5,893 nt of DNA, taken from contig DAIEMM010000312.1 in NCBI GenBank assembly GCA_027349605.1, forward strand, positions 1 through 5,893, written 5' to 3'. Position 1 is the first letter of the stretch, and the number at the start of each line of letters is the position of its first letter. Shown here piece after piece: positions 1 through 5,489 of the stretch. This stretch comes from Anaeromyxobacteraceae bacterium. Lineage in GTDB: Bacteria; Myxococcota; Myxococcia; Myxococcales; Anaeromyxobacteraceae. The notes beneath the pieces were generated by a model. The model searched no databases. It was not told where the DNA came from and saw nothing but the letters and a program-made list of their open reading frames with translations. The position numbers and the translations under genes were made by a program.

Positions 1-78
1 CGGGCGACCAGCTCGTCGAGGGTATGGACCGGATCCACCGGCCGGGGTTTCCCACGGCCGGGCTCGTCCCGCCAGCCC

Positions 79-107
79 TTGCCGCAGGGGCCCCGAAAGG
101 GGAGAAT
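79..107 (+). promoter_or_regulatory. Candidate sigma70-type promoter for the ior-paaK operon
   Basis: TTGCCG at 79-84 matches the -35 consensus TTGACA at four of six positions. GAGAAT at 102-107 matches the -10 consensus TATAAT at four of six, and the spacer is the ideal 17 bases. Transcription would start near 114, giving a leader of about 28 bases before the proposed GTG start at 142. The spacer contains a CCCC-GAAA-GGGG inverted repeat at 91-102, which could be an operator-like element or chance in GC-rich DNA. The call rests on sequence match only; hexamer matches of this quality do occur by chance. Confidence 0.3.
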
Positions 108-122
108 CGCCGACCCATTTCC

Positions 123-130
123 GGAAGAGG
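123..130 (+). promoter_or_regulatory. Ribosome binding site candidate that favours the GTG start of iorA
   Basis: GGAAGAGG at 123-130 is purine-rich and partly complementary to the 3' end of 16S rRNA. It lies 11 bases before the GTG at 142, slightly longer than the usual 5-9 bases. The only other in-frame start candidate upstream is a TTG at 79, which has pyrimidine-rich sequence in front of it (GCCAGCCC) and overlaps the candidate -35 box. Confidence 0.4.
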
Positions 131-141
131 TTCGATCGATC

Positions 142-1806
142 GTGGAGACGGTTGCGACGAAGGCGCCCGCTCGCGGGCTGTGGAGCGGCGACGAGGCGGT
201 GGCCATGGCCGCCCTGGACGGCGAGGTGGCGCTCGGCACGGGCTACCCCGGCACGCCCTCCACCGAGATCCTGGAGGCCTTCTCGGGGCTCGGCGGGCCC
301 GCCCAGTGGGCTCCCAACGAGAAGGTGGCCCTCGAGGTGGGGCTCGGGGCGGCCTTCGCCGGCGCCCGGGTGCTCGTCACCATGAAGCACGTGGGCGTGA
401 ACGTGGCCGCCGACCCGCTCTTCACCGCCGCCTACACCGGGGTGGACGGGGCGCTCGTGCTGGTCTCCGCCGACGATCCCGGAATGTCTTCCTCCCAGAA
501 CGAGCAGGACAACCGGCGCTACGCGGTGGCCGCGGGCATCCCCATGATCGAGCCCGCCTCCTCGCAGGAGGCCTACGACTTCACCCTGGCCGCCTTCGAG
601 CTCTCGGCCCGATGGAAGATCCCGGTCATCCTGCGCATGACCACCCGGGTCTGCCATTCCAAGTCGGTGGTGCGCCGCCGCGAGAGCCCGCTTCCCCCGG
701 CACCGGCGCCCCGCTTCGTGCGCGACATCCGCGGGCGCGTCATGGTGCCGGCGTTCGCCCGGCCGGCCCACCTCAAGCTCCGCAGGAAGCTCGCCGAGAT
801 CCGGACCTGGTCCGAGACCTCGCCCCTGAACCGGGTGGTCGAGGCCAGCCCGGCCCTCGGCGTCGTCACCTCCGGCATCTCCTTCCAGCACGTCCGCGAG
901 GCCGCTCCCGAGGCCAGCATCTTCAAGCTCGGCGTGGTCTACCCGCTTCCCCTCGAGGCGCTGCGCCGCTTCGCCGCCGGCGTGGACCGCTGCGTGGTGA
1001 TCGAGGAGGGCGACCCGGTCGTCGCCGAGGCCCTGCTCGCCGCCGGCATCCCCGTGGAGGGCAAGGCGGAGATGTACCGCTTCGGGGAGCTCTCGGTCTC
1101 CCGGGTGCGCCGCATCCTGGCCCGCGACGAGTCGCCCGAGGCGCCTCCCGCGAAGACCAAGCCGCCCGAGCTCTGCGAGGCCTGCCCCTACCACCCGGTC
1201 TACGGCACGCTCCAGCGCTTGGGCTGCATCGTGGCCGGCGACATCGGCTGCTACACCCTGGGTGTCATGGAACCGTACCAGGCCATGGACACCTGCGTGG
1301 CCATGGGCGCCTCGGTGGGCGTGGGGCTGGGGCTCCGCCACGTGCTCCCGGAGGAGCAGGCCCGCAAGGTGGTCTCCATCATCGGCGACTCCACCTTCAT
1401 CCACAGCGGGCTCTCCGGTCTCGTGGAGATGGTCTACAACCCGCCCGGGACCGGACACGTGCTCATCGTGCTCGACAACGGCACCACCGCCATGACCGGG
1501 CAGCAGGAGCACCCGGGCACCGGGCGCACCATGGAGCACGACGCCACCGGCCACGTGTCCATCGAGGGCATGGCCCTCGCCGCCGGCATCCACAACGTCG
1601 ACGTGATCGACCCGGTGAAGGATCCCAGGATGTTCGAGTCGCTCCTCACGGCGCGGCTCGCGTCGAACGACCTGTCGGTGATCGTGGCCCGCCGCCCCTG
1701 CATCCTCGCCGCCGCCGACATCCGCCTCTTCGAGAAGCAGAACGCCGAGAAGGCCGCGGCCGCGGCACCGCCCTGCGCCGCCTGCGGGAGCGACGATGCC
1801 GTCTAG
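142..1806 (+). CDS. iorA: Indolepyruvate oxidoreductase alpha subunit (IorA-type), lacking the C-terminal ferredoxin domain
   Basis: Large thiamine-diphosphate subunit of a cytoplasmic 2-oxoacid oxidoreductase. The family oxidatively decarboxylates aryl pyruvates, such as indolepyruvate and phenylpyruvate, to aryl-acetyl-CoA. The product is 554 aa from the GTG start. Residues 8-16 hold the family's N-terminal LxSGDEA-like segment (LWSGDEAVA). GYPGTPSTEI at 34-43 and the following NEKVALEVG and TMKHVGVNVAADPL mark the pyrimidine-binding domain. A CEAC pair at 345-348, GDIGCYTLG from 366, GDST at 415-418 and LDNGTTAMTG at 444-453 mark the diphosphate-binding domain. Canonical IorA proteins are 600 aa or more and end in a two-[4Fe-4S] ferredoxin domain with about eight Cys. 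Here the protein stops after an Ala-rich tail with one CAAC (C545, C548), and no Fe-S-like sequence follows in any frame. iorB begins inside its last codons. Start choice is GTG 142 over TTG 79 (575 aa), since the family motif begins only a few residues in. The exact 2-oxoacid and the electron acceptor are not determined. Confidence 0.9.
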   Translation: METVATKAPARGLWSGDEAVAMAALDGEVALGTGYPGTPSTEILEAFSGLGGPAQWAPNEKVALEVGLGAAFAGARVLVTMKHVGVNVAADPLFTAAYTGVDGALVLVSADDPGMSSSQNEQDNRRYAVAAGIPMIEPASSQEAYDFTLAAFELSARWKIPVILRMTTRVCHSKSVVRRRESPLPPAPAPRFVRDIRGRVMVPAFARPAHLKLRRKLAEIRTWSETSPLNRVVEASPALGVVTSGISFQHVREAAPEASIFKLGVVYPLPLEALRRFAAGVDRCVVIEEGDPVVAEALLAAGIPVEGKAEMYRFGELSVSRVRRILARDESPEAPPAKTKPPELCEACPYHPVYGTLQRLGCIVAGDIGCYTLGVMEPYQAMDTCVAMGASVGVGLGLRHVLPEEQARKVVSIIGDSTFIHSGLSGLVEMVYNPPGTGHVLIVLDNGTTAMTGQQEHPGTGRTMEHDATGHVSIEGMALAAGIHNVDVIDPVKDPRMFESLLTARLASNDLSVIVARRPCILAAADIRLFEKQNAEKAAAAAPPCAACGSDDAV

Positions 1807-2314
1807 GGGCGTCGTGAACGTCGTCTTCGCCGGCCTGGGCGGACAGGGGGTCATCAAGGCCTCCGACGTGCTGGCCGACGCCGCCTTCCGCGCCGGCCAC
1901 GACGTGAAGAAGGCCGAGATCCACGGGATGAGCCAGCGGGGCGGATCGGTCACCTCCGACGTCCGCTTCGGCCCGGAGGTCCACTCGCCCATGATCCCCG
2001 ACGGCGACGCCGACTTCCTGGTGGTGCTCGCCCCCTCGCAGGTGGAGAACAACCTCCACCAGTTGCGCGAGGGGGGCGTGCTCTTCCCGCCCGACCTGGT
2101 CCCCGACGCGAGCCTCCGCAACAAGCGCAGCCTCAACGTGGCCCTGCTGTGCGCGCTCTCCACCCATCTCTCCATCGCCGAGGAGCACTGGCGGGCGGCC
2201 CTCGAGGGCGCCCTGCCGGTGCGTCTGCTCCCGGTGAACCTCGAGGCCTTCGAGGCCGGACGGGCCGCCGAGCGGACCCGCGCCTCGGGAAAGGGAAGAC
2301 ATGCCGCCCCCTGA
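1796..2314 (+). CDS. iorB: Indolepyruvate oxidoreductase beta subunit (IorB-type)
   Basis: Small subunit partnering IorA; it belongs to the gamma-type domain family of pyruvate/2-oxoacid ferredoxin oxidoreductases. The 172 aa length is slightly under the usual 190-200. The N-terminus carries the nucleotide-fold glycine motif GLGGQG (13-18), followed by VIKASDVLADAA. HGMSQRGGSV at 43-52 is the signature of this subunit, with VRFG and HSPMIPDGDAD after it. The ending PVNLEAFEAGRAAE also matches the family. The ATG at 1796 lies 5 bases after GGGAG (1786-1790), inside the end of iorA, giving an 11-base overlap. A GTG at 1814 is a weaker alternative start. The overlap implies translational coupling and equal production of the two subunits. 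No Cys-rich cluster motif is present, so neither subunit as encoded here supplies the usual Fe-S domain. Confidence 0.9.
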   Translation: MPSRGVVNVVFAGLGGQGVIKASDVLADAAFRAGHDVKKAEIHGMSQRGGSVTSDVRFGPEVHSPMIPDGDADFLVVLAPSQVENNLHQLREGGVLFPPDLVPDASLRNKRSLNVALLCALSTHLSIAEEHWRAALEGALPVRLLPVNLEAFEAGRAAERTRASGKGRHAAP

Positions 2315-3620
2315 TCCGGCGCGCCGGTTCCACCCGGCCAGCGCCCCCGACTACGTCCCGGCCGAGCAGCTGCGCGACCTCCAGCTCGCCCGGCTGCAGC
2401 GCATCGTGCGCCGGGCCCATGAGCGGGTGCCGCTCTTCCGGACCCGCTGCCAGGAGCGGCAGGTGTCCCCGGCCGATCTCCGGTCGCTGGAGGACCTGGG
2501 GCGCTTCCCCTTCACGCTGAAGACCGACCTCCGCGACACCTACCCCTTCGGCCTCTTCGCCTCCCCCATGGAGGAGATCGTGCGCCTGCACGCCTCCTCC
2601 GGGACCACCGGCAAGCCCACCGTGGTGGCCTACACCCAGGCCGACCTCGACGTCTGGACCGAGGTCATGGTGCGGGCCTTCGCGGCCTGCGGCCTGCACC
2701 GGGGCGACGTGGTGCAGAACGCCTACGGCTACGGCCTCTTCACCGGGGGCCTGGGCGCCCACTACGGCGCCGAGGCGCTCGGGGCGACCGTCATCCCCAT
2801 CTCCGGCGGCAACACCGACCGGCAGATCATGGTCCTCCAGGACTTCGCGGTGACCGCCATCTGCTGCACCCCCAGCTACTTCCTGCACCTCGCCGAGCGG
2901 GCCCGGGAGCTCGGGACCGACTTCTCCAAGCTGCGCGCGGGGATCTTCGGGGCCGAGCCCTGGAGCGAGGCCATGCGCCGGCGCATAGAGGCCGACACCG
3001 GGGTGAAGGCGTACGACATCTACGGGCTCTCCGAGATCGTCGGCCCGGGCGTGGGCATCGAGTGCTTCGCCCAGTCCGGGCTGCACATCTTCGAGGACCA
3101 CTTCTACCCCGAGGTGGTGGACCCGGTGACGGGGGCGGTGCTCCCCGACGGCGCCGAGGGGGAGCTGGTGCTCACCACCCTCTCCAAGGACGCCATGCCC
3201 ATGATCCGCTACCGGACGCGGGACGTGACGGCCCTCATCCCCGAGCCCTGCGCCTGCGGCCGCACCATCCGTCGCATCCGGCGCATCGGAAGGCGCTCGG
3301 ACGACATGTTCATCATCCGCGGGGTGAACGTCTTCCCCAGCCAGGTGGAGACCGCGCTGCTCGCCGTCGAGGGGACGCTGCCCCACTACCAGATCGTGCT
3401 CACGCGCGAGAAGGGGCTCGACGAGATGGAGGTGAGGGTGGAGGTGACCCCCGAGGTCTTCTCCGACCAGATCCGCGCCCTCGAGGCCCTGCAGCACAAG
3501 CTGGAGCAGTCGCTCGACCACACCCTCGGCATCCGCGCCCGCGTCACCCTCGTCGGCCCCCGCACCCTCCAGCGCAGCGAGGGCAAGGCGCAGCGGGTCG
3601 TGGACAAGCGCCAGATCTGA
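2301..3620 (+). CDS. paaK: Phenylacetate-CoA ligase (AMP-forming), canonical PaaK type
   Basis: Cytoplasmic member of the acyl-adenylate-forming superfamily: arylacetate + ATP + CoA gives aryl-acetyl-CoA + AMP + PPi. At 439 aa it is full length for PaaK. Motifs in order are SSGTTGK (99-105, ATP phosphate-binding loop), AYGYGLFTGGLGAHYGAE (141-158, close to the family consensus), IFGAEPW (215-221), YGLSEIVGPG (241-250), YRTRD (304-308), GRRSDDMFIIRGVNVFP (330-346, hinge to the C-terminal domain) and SEGKAQRVVD with the expected adenylation lysine K429. C255, H262, C317 and C319 form a possible metal-binding set. ATG 2301 overlaps the end of iorB by 14 bases and follows AAGGGAAG at a normal distance. 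Next to iorAB it would release arylacetate from, or feed arylacetate into, the aryl-acetyl-CoA pool. The phenylacetate assignment is by family; indoleacetate or hydroxyphenylacetate are equally possible. Confidence 0.92.
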   Translation: MPPPDPARRFHPASAPDYVPAEQLRDLQLARLQRIVRRAHERVPLFRTRCQERQVSPADLRSLEDLGRFPFTLKTDLRDTYPFGLFASPMEEIVRLHASSGTTGKPTVVAYTQADLDVWTEVMVRAFAACGLHRGDVVQNAYGYGLFTGGLGAHYGAEALGATVIPISGGNTDRQIMVLQDFAVTAICCTPSYFLHLAERARELGTDFSKLRAGIFGAEPWSEAMRRRIEADTGVKAYDIYGLSEIVGPGVGIECFAQSGLHIFEDHFYPEVVDPVTGAVLPDGAEGELVLTTLSKDAMPMIRYRTRDVTALIPEPCACGRTIRRIRRIGRRSDDMFIIRGVNVFPSQVETALLAVEGTLPHYQIVLTREKGLDEMEVRVEVTPEVFSDQIRALEALQHKLEQSLDHTLGIRARVTLVGPRTLQRSEGKAQRVVDKRQI

Positions 3621-3636
3621 CGTCCGGAGGCACACC

Positions 3637-4080
3637 ATGAAGCTCACCCAGCTCTCCCTGTTCCTCGAGAACCGCCCCGGCGCGCTGCGGCTGCCCTGCC
3701 AGGTGCTGGGCCAGGCCGGCATCGACATCCTCTCCCTCTCGCTGGCCGACACCCAGCAGTTCGGCATCCTTCGACTGATCGTGAAGGACGTCGAGCGGGC
3801 CCGCAAGGTGCTCGAGGAGGCCGGCTGCGTGGTCAAGGCCACCGACGTCCTGGCGGTGGAGGTCCCCGACCGCGCCGGCGGCCTGGCCGACATGCTGGGC
3901 GCCTTCGAGGGGTCCGGCCTCGCCCTCGAGTACATCTACCCGCTGGTGGCCGGCCACCGGGGCAAGACCGCGGTGCTCCTCCTCCGGGTCGAGGAGCCCG
4001 AGAAGGCCGCCGCGCTGCTCGCGGGGCGCACGGTCCGCGTCCTCTCCCGCGAGGAAGCCTTCGAGGCCGTCGGCGCCTGA
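3637..4080 (+). CDS. Tandem ACT-domain protein, putative amino-acid or aromatic-ligand sensor
   Basis: Small soluble protein of 147 aa made of two ACT-like repeats and nothing else. Repeat 1 (about 1-70) starts LTQLSLFLENRPGAL, with the ACT-type NRPG turn at 12-15, and continues through GIDILSLSLADT and FGILRLIV. Repeat 2 (about 71-140) has VPDRAGGLADML (76-87), GLALEYIY (94-101) and a strand TAVLLLRV. ACT domains typically bind amino acids at the interface between domains and control an attached or partner enzyme. With no catalytic or DNA-binding segment here, this protein probably acts by binding a partner or as a free-standing sensor. It has the best Shine-Dalgarno site in the window (GGAGG at 3626-3630, 6 bases before ATG) and sits 16 bases after one ligase and 9 before the next. 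Its placement suggests regulation of the ligases or IorAB by Phe, Tyr, Trp or a related compound. That role is inferred, not shown. Confidence 0.85.
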   Translation: MKLTQLSLFLENRPGALRLPCQVLGQAGIDILSLSLADTQQFGILRLIVKDVERARKVLEEAGCVVKATDVLAVEVPDRAGGLADMLGAFEGSGLALEYIYPLVAGHRGKTAVLLLRVEEPEKAAALLAGRTVRVLSREEAFEAVGA

Positions 4081-4089
4081 CGGTCCGGG

Positions 4090-5418
4090 ATGATGACCCC
4101 TGCCGAGAGCCGCGTCTGGGACCCGGCGGAGCTCCTGCCCCGCGACCGGCTTGCCCTGCTCCAGCTGGAACGGCTGCGCGGGTCGGTGGCCCGCGCCGGC
4201 ATCACCCCCTTCTACGACGCGGCGCTCTCGCGGGCCGGCGTGGCCCCGGCGGACATCCGCACCCTCGACGACCTGCAACGGCTCCCGATCACCACCAAGG
4301 ACGACCTGCGGGCCCACTACCCGCTCGGCATGCTGGCCGTGCCGCGCTCCGAGATCGCGCGGATCCACGGGTCGTCGGGAACCACCGGCAAGCCCACCTT
4401 CGTGGCCTACAGCCACGCCGACATGCAGGTCTGGTCGGGGCTGTGCGCCCGCTTCCTGGTGGCCGGCGGGCTCCGGCCCGACCACCTGGTGCACGTGGCC
4501 TTCGGCTACGGCCTCTTCACCGGCGGCTTCGGGCTGCACCAGGGCATCGAGCGGGTGGGCGCGGGCATCGTGCCCGTGGCCGGCGGGAACACGCCTCGCC
4601 AGGTGACGCTCCTCGCCGACCTGCGACCCGACGTGCTGGTCTGCACGCCGAGCTACGCGCTCCACATCGCCGAGGTGGCCCGCGCCACCGGCGGCGACCC
4701 GCGCGCCCTGTGGCTCTCCTACGGGCACTTCGGCGGCGAGCCCTGGACCGAGGAGATGCGCGTCGAGATCGAGCGCGAGCTCGGCATCCAGGCCTTCAAC
4801 AACTACGGCCTCTCCGAGGTCATCGGCCCGGGCGTGTCCGGCGAGTGCTTGGCCCGATCCGGGATGCACGTCGCCGAGGACCACTTCCTCGTCGAGTGCC
4901 TCGACCCCTGGACCCTCGAGCCCGTCCCGGACGGAGACGTGGGGGAGCTCGTCTTCACGAGCCTCACCAAGGAGGCCATGCCGGTGCTGCGCTACCGCAC
5001 CCGCGACCTGGCCTCGCTGGACCGCTCGCCGTGTCCCTGCGGACGCACCGGGGTGCGCATGAGCCGGGTGGTGGGGCGCTCCGACGACATGTTCATCGTG
5101 CGCGGGGTGAACGTCTTCCCCTCCCAGATCGAGGAGGCGCTCCTCCGCGTCGAGGGGGCCGCCCCCCACTACGTGATCGAGATCGCCCGTCCGGGCACGC
5201 TCGACGAGGCGGTGGTCCGGGTGGAGATCCGCCCCCGCGACTTCTCCGACGAGATGCGCCAGATGGTGGCCCTGCGCGACCGCATCGACCACGAGATCCA
5301 CTCCATCACCGGGATCCGCATGACCATCGAGCTGGTGGCGCCGAACGCGCTCGGGCGCAGCGAGGGCAAGGCGCGGCGCGTCATCGACCACCGGCGAGCC
5401 GGGGGCGCGGCGGGCTGA
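4090..5418 (+). CDS. Second phenylacetate-CoA ligase family protein, divergent PaaK paralog
   Basis: Acyl-adenylate-forming ligase of 442 aa, collinear with the ligase at 2301-3620 and, by eye, about half identical to it. All core motifs are intact: SSGTTGK (95-101), YGLSEVIGPG (239-248), YRTRD (302-306), GRSDDMFIVRGVNVFP (329-344) and SEGKARRVID with K427 as the adenylation lysine, so it should be active. The Cys/His set is also kept (C253, H260, C315, C317). It differs from the first ligase in the mid-domain: AFGYGLFTGGFGLHQGIE (137-154) replaces the canonical AYGYGLFTGGLGAHYGAE, and HFGGEPW (213-219) replaces IFGAEPW. This points to a different aryl or acyl substrate. The start is ATG 4090 (an adjacent ATG at 4093 is equally possible). 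No good Shine-Dalgarno precedes it, so translation is probably coupled to the ACT gene, whose stop lies 9 bases upstream. I leave the symbol empty because its substrate is uncertain. Confidence 0.88.
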   Translation: MMTPAESRVWDPAELLPRDRLALLQLERLRGSVARAGITPFYDAALSRAGVAPADIRTLDDLQRLPITTKDDLRAHYPLGMLAVPRSEIARIHGSSGTTGKPTFVAYSHADMQVWSGLCARFLVAGGLRPDHLVHVAFGYGLFTGGFGLHQGIERVGAGIVPVAGGNTPRQVTLLADLRPDVLVCTPSYALHIAEVARATGGDPRALWLSYGHFGGEPWTEEMRVEIERELGIQAFNNYGLSEVIGPGVSGECLARSGMHVAEDHFLVECLDPWTLEPVPDGDVGELVFTSLTKEAMPVLRYRTRDLASLDRSPCPCGRTGVRMSRVVGRSDDMFIVRGVNVFPSQIEEALLRVEGAAPHYVIEIARPGTLDEAVVRVEIRPRDFSDEMRQMVALRDRIDHEIHSITGIRMTIELVAPNALGRSEGKARRVIDHRRAGGAAG

Positions 5419-5434
5419 CTCCGCTGCTGCGGAG
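5419..5434 (+). repeat. Small inverted repeat right after the second ligase stop codon
   Basis: CTCCGC at 5419-5424 and GCGGAG at 5429-5434 pair perfectly around a TGCT loop, giving a 6-base, GC-rich stem starting on the base after the TGA. No T-run follows, so it is not a standard intrinsic terminator. It may slow polymerase, protect the 3' end of the upstream message, or be chance. Confidence 0.4.
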
Positions 5435-5443
5435 GGAGCCGCC

Positions 5444-5464
5444 GATCGGGTATCCTGCCCGGTC
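5444..5464 (+). repeat. Second inverted repeat between the ligase and the binding-protein gene
   Basis: GATCGGG (5444-5450) pairs with CCCGGTC (5458-5464) through seven base pairs including one G-T wobble, around a 7-base loop TATCCTG. A pyrimidine-rich stretch with no T-run follows, leading to the GGAGGA ribosome binding site at 5481-5486. The loop's TATCCT resembles a -10 hexamer at four of six positions, but nothing resembling a -35 box lies 16-18 bases upstream. It could be an attenuator-like or mRNA-processing element separating expression of the two genes; its function is not established. Confidence 0.35.
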
Positions 5465-5489
5465 CCGCTTCCCCCTCGCCGGAGGATCC

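Larger units (their letters stand above)
1..141. other. Upstream region of the ior-paaK operon, no convincing gene
   Basis: All three forward frames stay open here because of the high GC content, so openness says nothing about coding. No recognisable protein motif is seen on the + strand. On the - strand, a frame read leftward from a GTG at 38-36 gives VDPVHTLDELVAR with GC-rich third positions; this could be the first codons of a divergent gene, but it has no good ribosome binding site and only 12-13 codons are visible. The stretch also holds a candidate promoter, a CCCC-GAAA-GGGG hairpin (91-102) and a perfect 10-base palindrome CGATCGATCG (133-142) that touches the proposed iorA start codon. 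The most likely role is a short promoter/leader region, possibly shared by divergent genes. Confidence 0.45.

Noticed and set aside
61..85. Sigma54-type promoter (GG-N10-GC) at the TTGCC near 79
   Set aside because: The position where GG is required, 10 bases before the GC, reads CC.
79..141. TTG at 79 as the iorA start
   Set aside because: It would add 21 residues with no family similarity, lacks a ribosome binding site and overlaps the candidate -35 box. It remains possible, but GTG 142 fits better.
24..1817. Second + strand frame open across the whole of iorA, about 597 codons
   Set aside because: The translation is Arg/Gly/Pro/His-rich with no motif, while the frame of iorA carries every expected motif over the same bases.
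1740..1900. A frameshifted or split ferredoxin domain at the end of iorA
   Set aside because: I read the frames after the last conserved block and found no CxxCxxC pattern. iorB coding sequence with good motifs starts at once, so there is no room for a lost domain.
2133..3935. Long open frame on the - strand, about 600 codons
   Set aside because: It lies opposite the first ligase and parts of iorB and the ACT gene, all of which carry clear family motifs. Its translation is rich in G, A, H, E, D and R in the repetitive way typical of antisense frames in GC-rich genes, and shows no motif.
3544..5391. Long open frame on the - strand, about 615 codons
   Set aside because: It is the antisense shadow of the second ligase and the ACT gene. 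The near absence of stops comes from GC-rich third positions in the true genes; no domain is recognisable.
5419..5480. Intrinsic terminator after the second ligase
   Set aside because: Both stems are short and neither is followed by a run of T residues.
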